Source: WHSW01 sp963821025 | GTDB taxonomy: Bacteria; Actinomycetota; Thermoleophilia; Solirubrobacterales; 70-9 | Reading direction: 5' to 3' | Assembly: GCA_963821025.1 (NCBI GenBank) | Contig: CAWGCG010000003.1 | Span: 434,001 to 498,000, forward strand | DNA: 64,000 nucleotides | Shown here: piece by piece, positions 51,635 through 59,486 of the stretch | How positions within the stretch are numbered: the first letter of the stretch is position 1 | Layout: each line of letters opens with the position of its first letter | Notes under the pieces: model-generated | The model's input: only the letters and a program-made list of their open reading frames with translations | What the model was told of the DNA's origin: nothing | The model's database searches: none | Made by a program: the position numbers and the translations under genes

Positions 51635-52229
51635 GGCCACCAGCGCCCCGCCCTCCGTCACCCCCGAGCGCCTCAACTCCGAATCGCAGGCGCTGGTGGT
51701 GGTCGACGACGCGGGGGTCTGCGTCGAGGCGAGTTTCGGTGCCTGCCGGCTGCTCGGCGCCGCCCGGGCGGAGGTCGTCGGGCGTTCGATCGAGGATCTG
51801 CTCGAGCCAGGCTCACGCGAGCGCTTCAACCATCTGTGGCCGGCGTTTCGTGTCGGCGGCGGTCAGGGCGAGCCGTTCGCGCTCGAGGCGCCGGCTTCGA
51901 TGCTGGAGGTCGCGATCAGGGTGACCGCGGCCGTGCTCCCCGATCGCCACCTGGTCGCCTTCGAGCGCGCGGGCGTCCGCGACGAGCCGGCGGAGCTCGT
52001 CGGTCCTCCCGAGCCAGGCCCGGAGGCCCAGCGGGTGCCGACATCGCGCGAGCGTCAGGTGCTCGAGCTGCTTGCCGATGGCGCCACGGACGCCCAGATC
52101 GCGACCCGGCTCGAGCTGGCGCCGGCGACGGTGCAGACCCATGTCCGCAACGCGAAGGCGAAGCTGGGAGCGCGAACGCGCGCCCAGGCGGTCGCGCTCG
52201 CTATCCAGTTCGGGCTGATCGAGGTCTGA
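51627..52229 (+). CDS. PAS-LuxR transcriptional regulator
   Basis: A 200-residue protein. The N-terminal 120 residues resemble a PAS domain (ALVVVDDAGVCVEASFGACRLLGAARAEVVGRSIEDLLEPG, starting near residue 22), and the C-terminus is a LuxR HTH (SRERQVLELLADGATDAQIATRLELAPATVQTHV, from about 145). GTG 51627 overlaps the sugar-transferase stop by 8 bases. Coupling suggests that it regulates exopolysaccharide genes. The HTH resembles that of the LuxR-GAF protein at 49063. Confidence 0.85.
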   Translation: MAEATSAPPSVTPERLNSESQALVVVDDAGVCVEASFGACRLLGAARAEVVGRSIEDLLEPGSRERFNHLWPAFRVGGGQGEPFALEAPASMLEVAIRVTAAVLPDRHLVAFERAGVRDEPAELVGPPEPGPEAQRVPTSRERQVLELLADGATDAQIATRLELAPATVQTHVRNAKAKLGARTRAQAVALAIQFGLIEV

Positions 52230-52248
52230 GCCTCCGGGCGAGCGGGCC

Positions 52249-54228
52249 TCAGCCGCCGGTGGGCTCCGTGCTCACCCCGAGGCGCTTGGCGAGCCCTCGC
52301 ACCTCTTCACCGAGCGGGTTGAGCTCGAGCGCGGTCTCGATCTCGCGGCGGGCGGCCCGCGGGTTGCGGCGCTGCTGGAGCTCGGCGAGCAGGTAGTGCG
52401 TCGCCCAGCTCTCCGGGCGCTTGCGAGCAGCCTCGCCGAAGACGGCGATCGCCCGCTCCTCGTCACCCGCAGCGCGGGCGATCGCCGCCTCGGCGAGCAG
52501 CGGCCGATCGCTGAGCGGATTGAGGTCGCGGGCATGGGCGAGGTCGTCGTAAGCCCGCGCGAGGTCCTCGCGCCAGCCCGCGTAAGCGTCATTGACGTAG
52601 CGCTCGCTCAGGAATGGCGGCACCGCGCTTAGCGCCAGGACGATCGCGCCTGCTGTCAGCCACCGGCGTGGACTGCGGCCTGACGGCGGACCGGCCGCGG
52701 TCACGGCGGGGCCGCAGGCGGACCCGAGCAGCCCCAGGACCGGCGCCGCGATCGCCGGGTAAAACCAGAACCAGTCGACGGAGGTGTGGATCAGCCAGTA
52801 TGTGCCGGAGGCGAACGCCACGGCTCCGAGCGCGGCCGCGGGCGGGCTGCGCCGGCGGGCCCGGAGGATCCCCAGCGCGATGCCGACGATCGCGACGACG
52901 AACAGCGCCAGGCCCGGGAGTCCGAGCTCGGACAAGAGCTCCAGCTCGACGCTGTGGGCATCGCGGACTACCTCGGTCGAGTCGGCGCGCTTGAGCAGAT
53001 AGCTGTCCTGGAAGCCGCCGCCCCCGTCGCCGCGAACCGGGTCCTCGTCGAAGTCGTCGAGCGCCACCCGCCAAAGGTCGTAGCGGTTCGAGCCCGCGTT
53101 GAAAGTGAAGCGGCTCGTCTGCCCTGACAGATCGGGCGTCTGCTTGCTTTTGAACTCGTCGTAGCGATCGCCTGCCCACTCGACCGGGTTGCCGACGACG
53201 ATGATGAAGACGAGCGCACCTACCGCCGCGAGCAGTGCGAACGAGGCGGCGATCGCGCGGTTGCCCCGAGGCTCGGCACTGCGCGGCGCCGGCATCCGGC
53301 CCTCGATCAAGGCCGCGAGCGCGCCGAGCAGGAACGCACCGGCGACGGTCAGGGCGACGGCCAGCCCGGCAGCGTTCATCTCCGCGGTGACCGTGGCGAC
53401 GCCGTTGTCGCCCGCCGTGCGATAGAGGTCCGCAGCGGCGCCGATGATCCCGGCCGCCGGCAGCGCGGCGAGCACGAGCCAGGCGAGGGCGCGCAGGCGA
53501 ACGGGGGAGAGCAGCACGTAGACGGCGACCGCGGGGATCATCGCCACCATCGAGGCGCGGCTCTGCGAGAGTCCGACCAGGTCGATGCACAGAGTCGCGA
53601 TCGCCAGCGCCGGTGCTCGCGCCCACCACTTGAGCTTGTGATTGGCGGCGAGTCCGACCGCCGGAAAGATCGCGATCGCGAAGAAGGCGGCGTTGGCGTT
53701 GCGGTAGCCGAGCGGGTAGTCGAGCGTGCCATCGCCCTCAAGCACGGTGCGAGGCGAGTCCCCGGCCAGGGCGATGATCGTCAGGATGCCGACGATTGCC
53801 GCTGCGGCGGCGAAGGGGACCATCGTCAGCTCGACCCGCGCTCTGAGCATGGTCGCGAGCCAGAGGCTGAGCCCGAAGGCCAGCGCGTAGGCCAGGATCC
53901 GTTGCCCGTCGCCGACGGCGACGTCCGGGGTCGGACTCCAGGTCGCCGAGAGCACGGACCAGAGCCCGAGCGCCGCCAGCGCGATCAGTGCCGCCGCAAC
54001 CGGCCGGCAGCTCGAGAACGAGATCGGCCAGGTCGCGAACCGGGCGGCGACGGCGGTCCCCAGGCAAAGAACGATCAGCCCGGGCAGCAGAACGACGCCG
54101 AAATAGGCGCCCTCCTGCCAGGCCCACCAGGCCCAGACTGCGCTCAGCAACACCAAGAGGAAGATCGCCGCCGGCTCGAGGCGATCGCGTGCGCCCGGGG
54201 ACGCGCTCGCTGCGACCGGGTCGGACAT
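52249..54228 (-). CDS. O-antigen ligase/polymerase-like protein with TPR tail
   Basis: A 659-residue membrane protein with about 12 helices. The Wzy_C loop is GDGGGGFQDSYLLKRADSTEVV followed by DAHSVELELLSELGLPGLAL (positions about 420-460), including the conserved HS. The C-terminal 130 residues are tetratricopeptide repeats (RAYDDLAHARDLNPLSDRPLLAEAAIA, then ALELNPLGEE). It should polymerise or ligate the glycan built by the sugar transferase, with the TPR region docking partners. ATG 54228 is set by a TAGCTT hexamer; a longer frame upstream is antisense-like. Convergent with PAS-LuxR. Confidence 0.85.
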   Translation of the reverse strand: MSDPVAASASPGARDRLEPAAIFLLVLLSAVWAWWAWQEGAYFGVVLLPGLIVLCLGTAVAARFATWPISFSSCRPVAAALIALAALGLWSVLSATWSPTPDVAVGDGQRILAYALAFGLSLWLATMLRARVELTMVPFAAAAAIVGILTIIALAGDSPRTVLEGDGTLDYPLGYRNANAAFFAIAIFPAVGLAANHKLKWWARAPALAIATLCIDLVGLSQSRASMVAMIPAVAVYVLLSPVRLRALAWLVLAALPAAGIIGAAADLYRTAGDNGVATVTAEMNAAGLAVALTVAGAFLLGALAALIEGRMPAPRSAEPRGNRAIAASFALLAAVGALVFIIVVGNPVEWAGDRYDEFKSKQTPDLSGQTSRFTFNAGSNRYDLWRVALDDFDEDPVRGDGGGGFQDSYLLKRADSTEVVRDAHSVELELLSELGLPGLALFVVAIVGIALGILRARRRSPPAAALGAVAFASGTYWLIHTSVDWFWFYPAIAAPVLGLLGSACGPAVTAAGPPSGRSPRRWLTAGAIVLALSAVPPFLSERYVNDAYAGWREDLARAYDDLAHARDLNPLSDRPLLAEAAIARAAGDEERAIAVFGEAARKRPESWATHYLLAELQQRRNPRAARREIETALELNPLGEEVRGLAKRLGVSTEPTGG

Positions 54229-54235
54229 GGTCGGC

Positions 54236-54241
54236 AAGCTA
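54236..54241 (-). promoter_or_regulatory. Putative -10 element for the polymerase-TPR gene
   Basis: On the minus strand TAGCTT lies 7 nt before ATG 54228. The hexamer is just downstream of the sixA-like stop at 54254. Confidence 0.5.
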
Positions 54242-54253
54242 GTCAACGGCGGC

Positions 54254-54688
54254 TCAGCGTTGGGCGATTCGCCGCAGCTGCGCCGGGCGCAGCAGCGAGG
54301 CGAGGACCGAGCCGTCGACCGCCGCCAGCCCGCCCTTCTTGAACTCGACCCGCGCCCCCGTGGCCAGCTGCACGGCACGTGAGAAGTCCGGCTCGTGTCC
54401 GACCAGGAGGACGTTGCCGCGGCCGGAGGCGAGCTCGCCGGGATCGAAATCGCCGCCGCGCAGCGCCTCGCTCAGCTCGAACTCGACCCCGAGTGGCTCG
54501 CAGGCGATCCTCGCCGTGTCGGTGGCGCGCAGCTTCGGGCTCGCCAGGCAGGCGTCGATCTCGACCTCGAGCGCGACCAAGGCCCTGCCCGCGACCTTCG
54601 CCTGGCGCTCACCCTTGGCCGAGAGCGGGCGCGAGGCGTCGTCGTCGGCCGAGTCCTCGGCGTCCCCGTGTCGAAGCAGCCAGATCAC
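54254..54688 (-). CDS. SixA-like phosphohistidine phosphatase
   Basis: A 144-residue histidine-phosphatase-family protein. The catalytic RHG is in VIWLLRHGDAEDSA (His about residue 7-8), with SPKLRATDTA and VLLVGHEPDFSRA completing the active site. SixA removes phosphate from a phosphorelay histidine. GTG 54688 is preferred over a longer Thr/Ser-rich extension, because the family starts right at the RHG strand; GACGAT 9 nt upstream may act as a weak -10. Divergent from dnaE, with starts 71 nt apart. Confidence 0.87.
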   Translation of the reverse strand: MIWLLRHGDAEDSADDDASRPLSAKGERQAKVAGRALVALEVEIDACLASPKLRATDTARIACEPLGVEFELSEALRGGDFDPGELASGRGNVLLVGHEPDFSRAVQLATGARVEFKKGGLAAVDGSVLASLLRPAQLRRIAQR

Positions 54689-54758
54689 CGTCGCGCGATC
54701 GTCGCACGTTGCGCACTCGGTCGCAGGTGCCGTCGGGCGCAGTTGCGATGATCGGCCT

Positions 54759-57700
54759 GTGAGCCAAGAAGTGGTCCATCTGCACGTCCACAGCGAATAC
54801 TCGCTGCTCGACGGCGCCTGCAAGATCGAGGCGATGGCGGCTCGCGCCGCCGAGCTCGGGATGCCGGCGCTGGGGCTCACCGACCACGGGGTCATGAACG
54901 GGGCGGTCGAGCACTACAAGGCCTGTCGCAAGCACCGGATCAAGCCGATCCTCGGTCTCGAGGCCTACCTGGTCGACGACCGCAAGGCCGAGGGACGGGT
55001 CGAGCGCAACCACCTGACCCTGCTCGCTGCCTCCGACGCCGGCTTTCGCAACCTGGTCAAGCTGAGCTCCTCGGGCTACCTCGAGGGCTTTCAGCGGGGC
55101 AAGGCCAATGTCGACGCCGAGCTGCTCGCCCGCCACTCCGAGGGAGTGATCGCGCTCACCGGTTGCCTGCAGTCACGCTTTTGCCGGCGCCTGATCGAGG
55201 ATCGGCCCGCCGACGCGCGCGCCCATCTGGACGACCTGGTTCAGATCTTCGGCGCCGACGACCTCTACTTCGAGATCCAGGAAAACGGGATCGCCGAGCA
55301 GACCAAGGCCAATCAGGGCATCGTCCGCTACGCGCGCGAGCTCCACCGGCCCCTCGTCGCGACGGCCGACGTCCACTATCTGCGCAAGGAGGACTACGCC
55401 AACCACGCCGCCCTGCTGTGCGTGCAGACGAAGTCGACGCTCGAGCAGCCGAAGCTGACCTTCGACACGAACGAGTTCTTCCTCAAGAGCGCTGCCGAGA
55501 TGCAGGAGTCGTTTGCGTCCTGGCCCGAATCGGTGCCGACGACGCTGGAGATCGCCGAGCGCTGCGAGGTCGAGCTCGAGCTCGGCAAGCTGCTGCTGCC
55601 GCGCTTCCCGACCTCCGACGGCGAGGACCCGGCGGCGATGCTGAAGCGATTGGTCGCCGAGGGCCTGCGCCGCCGCTATGACGATCCGATCCCGGCGGCG
55701 GCGCGCGAACGGTGCGAGTTCGAGCTTCGGGTGATCGGCGAGATGGGCTTCGACTCGTACTTCCTGATCGTCTGGGACTTCGTCCGCTACGCGAAGGAGA
55801 ACGGGATCGCGGTCGGTCCAGGACGCGGCTCGGCGGCGGGCTCGATCGTCGCCTACGCGCTCAACATCACCGACCTCGATCCGATCGACAACGACCTGCT
55901 GTTCGAGCGCTTCCTCAACCCGGCGCGCAAGTCGATGCCCGACATCGACATCGACTTTTCGGTCCGCGGGCGCGAGCGGGTGATCCGGTACGTGCAGGAG
56001 AAGTACGGGCGCGAGTCGGTCGCCCAGATCATCACCTTCGGCACCATGGCTCCCCGCGCGGCGACTCGCGACGCAGCCCGCGTCCTCGGCTACGACTACG
56101 GCACCGGCGACCGGGCGGCGAAGCTGATCCCCGAGCCGATCATGGGCCGCAGCCCCAGCTTCGCCGACTGCCTGAGGCCGGGCCAGGACCTGAAGCGCGC
56201 TTATGACGCCGACGACGATGTCCGCCGGATAGTCGAAGTCGCACAGGGTCTCGAGGGGATCGTCCGCAACAACTCGATCCATGCCGCCGCCGTCGTGATC
56301 GCCGATCGGGCGCTCGACGAGATCGTTCCGCTGCAGCTCGCCGAGGATCGCGGCTCGCCGGCGGAGAAGGGCCCCAACGGCAAGCCGACGCGCCAGTACA
56401 AGATCGTCACCCAGTACTCGATGAACCCGATCGAGGAGATCGGGCTGCTGAAGATGGACTTCCTCGGGCTCCGCAACCTCGACGTGATCGAGGACGCGGT
56501 CGAGATCATCGCGCGTTCGCGCGGGGTCGAGATCGAGATGGAGGCGATCCCGCTCGACGACGCCAAGACCTACGAGATGCTCGCCGAGGGTGACTCGGTC
56601 GGCGTCTTTCAACTCGAGTCCGAGGGCATGCGCGAGGCGCTGAAGCAGATCCGCCCGACCGAGTTCAACGACATCGTCGCGATCGGGGCCCTCTACCGAC
56701 CGGGAGCGATGCGCTTCATTCCCGACTACGCCCGAGGCAAGCGAAACCCGACGTCGATCACCTATCCGGACCCGCGCCTGCGCCCGATCACCGAGCAGAC
56801 CTACGGCTGCTGCATCTACCAGGAGCAGCTGATGGAGATCTCGAAGCAGCTCGCCGGCTTCAGCCCCGCCGAGGCCGACGACCTGCGCAAGGCGGTGGGA
56901 AAGAAGAAGCGTGACCTGATGGCGACGATGGAGGACAAGTTCATCACCGGTTGTTCGACCTCGGGCACCGATGCGCCCGTCGCCAAGGACCTCTGGTCGT
57001 TGATGACGGCGGCCGCCGATTACTCGTTCAACAAGTCCCACGCCGCCTGCTACGCGCTGATCTCCTACCGCACCGCATACCTGAAGGCCAATTACCCGGC
57101 CGAGTACATGGCCGCGGTGATCTCATCGGTGATGTCGACCAAGGACAAGGTCCCGTTCTTCGTCAACCGCTGCGAGGCGATGGGGATCGAGGTGCTGCCC
57201 CCCGACGTCAACTCCTCCGACCACGGATTCGTCGTCGCGGGCAACTCGATCCGCTTCGGCCTCGACGCTGTGAAGAACGTCGGCCACGCCGCGGTCGAGG
57301 CGATCATCGGCTCGCGCAGGTCGGCTGCGTTCGAGTCGATCTGGGACTTCTGCGAGCGCGTCGACGCCCGCGCGGTCAACAAGCGAGCGATCGAGTGCCT
57401 GATCAAGTGCGGGGCGCTCGACTCCACCGGCGCCAGCCGCCGGGGGATGCTCGAGGCCCTGGCCCACGCCCAGTCGGCCGGGCAGAAGTCCCAAGAGGAT
57501 TCCCGGCGGGGCCAGGGCTCGATCTTCGATCTCGGCGGCACCGAGGCGGCCAGCGGGCCGGCACAGCCACGCCACCCCCAGGTGCTCGGTGAGGAGTTCG
57601 ACCAGCGCGAGCTGCTGCGGCTCGAGAAGGAGATCCTCGGGACCTTCCTCTCCGCCCATCCGCTGAGCGAGGTCCGCGATGCGCTCAGCGCCCGGGTCGA

Positions 57701-58259
57701 GCGCCCGCTGACGGCCGTCGGCGACCTCCAGGACGGTGCCTGGGTCACGGTCGGCGGGATCGTCAGCGAGGCGAAGAAGGTGCGCACCCGAAACGGTGGG
57801 TACGTGATGTTCGTGACCCTCGATGATCTCGAGGGACGGCTCGAGTTGTTCGTCCGCGACGCCGCCGGCGAGCCCGCGGAGGCGCTCGAGGTCGACCGCG
57901 TGGTGATCGTCCGCGGCCGCGTGGATCACAAGGGCCGTGGGGAGATGAGCCTCGTCGTCCACGAGGCCGAGGCCTTCGAGCCCGGCGCCGACGAGCTCTC
58001 GGCGGCGCGGGCGAAGGTCGAAGCCGCGGCCGGGCCCCTGGTGCTGCGAATCGATGCCGCCGGCTTCGGCGCCGGCCTCGTCGAGGAGCTCAAGGCGCTG
58101 TTCGAGAGCTTTCCCGGCGCCAACGAGGTGCTGCTCGAGATGCGTACCCGCGAGGGCACTCGGAGGCTGCGTTTCGGCGCCGGATATCGGGTCAACCCGT
58201 CGGCCGCGCTGCGGGCCGAGATCGATCATCTGCTCGGACCGGCCGCGATTGCCGCGTAG
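54759..58259 (+). CDS. dnaE: DNA polymerase III alpha subunit
   Basis: An 1166-residue replicative polymerase of the DnaE1 class. The PHP domain starts HLHVHSEYSLLDGACK (His7, His9, His11) and is followed by the palm with catalytic PDIDIDF (Asp395 and Asp397) and the third Asp567 in KMDFLGLRNL. The helix-hairpin-helix/beta-clamp binding region and an OB domain (about 985-1085, WVTVGGIVSEAKKVRTRNGGY) are present. There is no intein. GTG 54759 gives a standard N-terminus; the frame extends upstream only antisense to sixA. Its stop overlaps the promoter hexamer of the next gene. Confidence 0.97.
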   Translation: MSQEVVHLHVHSEYSLLDGACKIEAMAARAAELGMPALGLTDHGVMNGAVEHYKACRKHRIKPILGLEAYLVDDRKAEGRVERNHLTLLAASDAGFRNLVKLSSSGYLEGFQRGKANVDAELLARHSEGVIALTGCLQSRFCRRLIEDRPADARAHLDDLVQIFGADDLYFEIQENGIAEQTKANQGIVRYARELHRPLVATADVHYLRKEDYANHAALLCVQTKSTLEQPKLTFDTNEFFLKSAAEMQESFASWPESVPTTLEIAERCEVELELGKLLLPRFPTSDGEDPAAMLKRLVAEGLRRRYDDPIPAAARERCEFELRVIGEMGFDSYFLIVWDFVRYAKENGIAVGPGRGSAAGSIVAYALNITDLDPIDNDLLFERFLNPARKSMPDIDIDFSVRGRERVIRYVQEKYGRESVAQIITFGTMAPRAATRDAARVLGYDYGTGDRAAKLIPEPIMGRSPSFADCLRPGQDLKRAYDADDDVRRIVEVAQGLEGIVRNNSIHAAAVVIADRALDEIVPLQLAEDRGSPAEKGPNGKPTRQYKIVTQYSMNPIEEIGLLKMDFLGLRNLDVIEDAVEIIARSRGVEIEMEAIPLDDAKTYEMLAEGDSVGVFQLESEGMREALKQIRPTEFNDIVAIGALYRPGAMRFIPDYARGKRNPTSITYPDPRLRPITEQTYGCCIYQEQLMEISKQLAGFSPAEADDLRKAVGKKKRDLMATMEDKFITGCSTSGTDAPVAKDLWSLMTAAADYSFNKSHAACYALISYRTAYLKANYPAEYMAAVISSVMSTKDKVPFFVNRCEAMGIEVLPPDVNSSDHGFVVAGNSIRFGLDAVKNVGHAAVEAIIGSRRSAAFESIWDFCERVDARAVNKRAIECLIKCGALDSTGASRRGMLEALAHAQSAGQKSQEDSRRGQGSIFDLGGTEAASGPAQPRHPQVLGEEFDQRELLRLEKEILGTFLSAHPLSEVRDALSARVERPLTAVGDLQDGAWVTVGGIVSEAKKVRTRNGGYVMFVTLDDLEGRLELFVRDAAGEPAEALEVDRVVIVRGRVDHKGRGEMSLVVHEAEAFEPGADELSAARAKVEAAAGPLVLRIDAAGFGAGLVEELKALFESFPGANEVLLEMRTREGTRRLRFGAGYRVNPSAALRAEIDHLLGPAAIAA

Positions 58260-58262
58260 ACT
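58257..58262 (+). promoter_or_regulatory. Putative -10 element over the dnaE stop
   Basis: TAGACT starts with the dnaE stop codon and ends 6 nt before GTG 58269. Confidence 0.45.
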
Positions 58263-58268
58263 CTCCGC

Positions 58269-58667
58269 GTGGCTCTGCAGCAAGGAGTGGGGGCTAAATC
58301 CGGTGAATGCCGGCGCTGCCGCACATTCTGCGACAAGCTGGTCGAGCCGCGCGGTTGCATCGAGCTCGGCTGCCGCTACCTCTACAGCTACGAGGAGCAA
58401 CTCAGCGGCGCCCGCTATATGGGCTGCCTGCGCAAGGTCTTCGGTGCCGAGATCGACGTCGACATGTTCGAGCTCGCCGAGGCGAGCGGCGGTTTCGGCG
58501 GGATCAAGATGACCGGACAGGCGCTGCCGCAATGCCAGTTTCAGGTCGAGCCCTGCTACGAGGGCGAGGGGCGGGCGTTCGACTGCGTCAACCCGCGCTT
58601 CTTCGACTGCACCGACGGTGGTCCCGAGGGCATCCGCGCCTTCGACGTCCGCAACACCTTGAACTAA
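58269..58667 (+). CDS. Cysteine-rich hypothetical protein
   Basis: A 132-residue protein with ten Cys at positions 14, 17, 21, 30, 35, 53, 89, 96, 106 and 114. The first group CRRCRTFC and the CIELGC pair look like a small metal- or Fe-S-binding cluster. No signal peptide or membrane segment is seen. The likely leaderless GTG start at 58269 is only 9 nt after dnaE. No family is recognised; roles in redox sensing or metal binding are guesses. Confidence 0.62.
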   Translation: MALQQGVGAKSGECRRCRTFCDKLVEPRGCIELGCRYLYSYEEQLSGARYMGCLRKVFGAEIDVDMFELAEASGGFGGIKMTGQALPQCQFQVEPCYEGEGRAFDCVNPRFFDCTDGGPEGIRAFDVRNTLN

Positions 58668-58695
58668 CCGCGCGCGTCCCCCGTTCCCGCGCCCC

Positions 58696-58726
58696 GTGTC
58701 TCACGATCCCCCTCAGCGAGAGACAC
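58696..58726 (+). repeat. Inverted repeat after the Cys-rich gene
   Basis: GTGTCTC (58696-58702) and GAGACAC (58720-58726) with a 17-nt loop, possibly a transcript-end hairpin without a T-run. Confidence 0.45.
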
Positions 58727-58751
58727 CGCCCGCGCCCAGACGCGGGGAGCA

Positions 58752-58781
58752 GAAGAAAAAGCCCGCGGCGTAGCCGCGGGC
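58752..58781 (-). terminator. Rho-independent terminator of the two-component operon
   Basis: Read on the minus strand, a perfect 9-bp stem (GCCCGCGGC / GCCGCGGGC, 58761-58781, 3-nt loop) is followed by TTTTTCTT at 58760-58752. It lies 36 nt after the response-regulator stop. Confidence 0.85.
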
Positions 58782-58817
58782 AATGTATTTCCGGCGACAG
58801 CAGAGGACGCGGGCGAT

Positions 58818-59486
58818 TTATTTATTCAGGGAGCGGAAGCGGTAGCCGACCCCGCGGACCGTCTCGAAGCGGTCCGCGCCCAGCTTCTTGCGCAGGTAGC
58901 CGACGTAGACGTCGACGACGTTGGAGCCGGGGTCGTAGTCATACCCCCAGACACGGGCCAGCAGCTGCTCTCGCGAGAGCGCGTGGTTCGGGTGCTGAAG
59001 GAAGGTCCGCAGGAGCTCGAACTCGCGCGCCGAGAGCTCCACGGTCTCACCCCCGACGCTCACCCAGCGGGTGCGCAGGTCGAGCGCCACGTCCCCGACC
59101 CGCAGCTGGGTCTGCTCGGTTGCCGCCCCGGAGCGCAACCGAACCCTGATTCGGGCGACCAGTTCCTCGAAGTGAAACGGCTTCGCCAGGTAGTCGTCGG
59201 CGCCCATCTCCAGGCCCGAGACCCGGTCGTCAGCGTCACCGCGGGCGGTCAGCACGATCACCGGCAACGCCTGACCCGCGTTGCGCAGGTCGCGCAGGAC
59301 TTCGAGCCCGTCCTTGCCGGGCAGCCCGAGGTCGAGAACCATCAGGTCGAAGTCCTCGTCGCGGGCGATCGCGCTGGCGCTGATGCCGTCGGAGACCACC
59401 GTGGTCGCGAAGCCGCTGCCTCGCAGCCCCTTTTCGAGAAACGACGCGAGGCGCACCTCGTCCTCGGCGACCAGGATCCGGCTCAT
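58818..59486 (-). CDS. OmpR/PhoB-family response regulator
   Basis: A 222-residue regulator. The receiver domain starts MSRILVAEDEVRLASFLEKG with Asp52 as phosphorylation site in MVLDLGLPG and a Lys in DYLAKPF. The winged-helix domain has LSAREFELLRTFLQHPNHALSREQLLARVWG and VVDVYVGYLRKKLG. ATG 59486 overlaps the kinase stop by ATGA. It probably binds the three 11-bp-phased direct repeats at 61382-61414, the expected layout for this family, to control the small surface-protein genes. The signal is unknown. Confidence 0.93.
   Translation of the reverse strand: MSRILVAEDEVRLASFLEKGLRGSGFATTVVSDGISASAIARDEDFDLMVLDLGLPGKDGLEVLRDLRNAGQALPVIVLTARGDADDRVSGLEMGADDYLAKPFHFEELVARIRVRLRSGAATEQTQLRVGDVALDLRTRWVSVGGETVELSAREFELLRTFLQHPNHALSREQLLARVWGYDYDPGSNVVDVYVGYLRKKLGADRFETVRGVGYRFRSLNK

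Noticed and set aside
49832..51829. 665-codon minus-strand open frame opposite the sugar transferase
   Set aside because: Its product is Arg/Asp/His-rich without domains, while the plus strand encodes an unmistakable sugar transferase.
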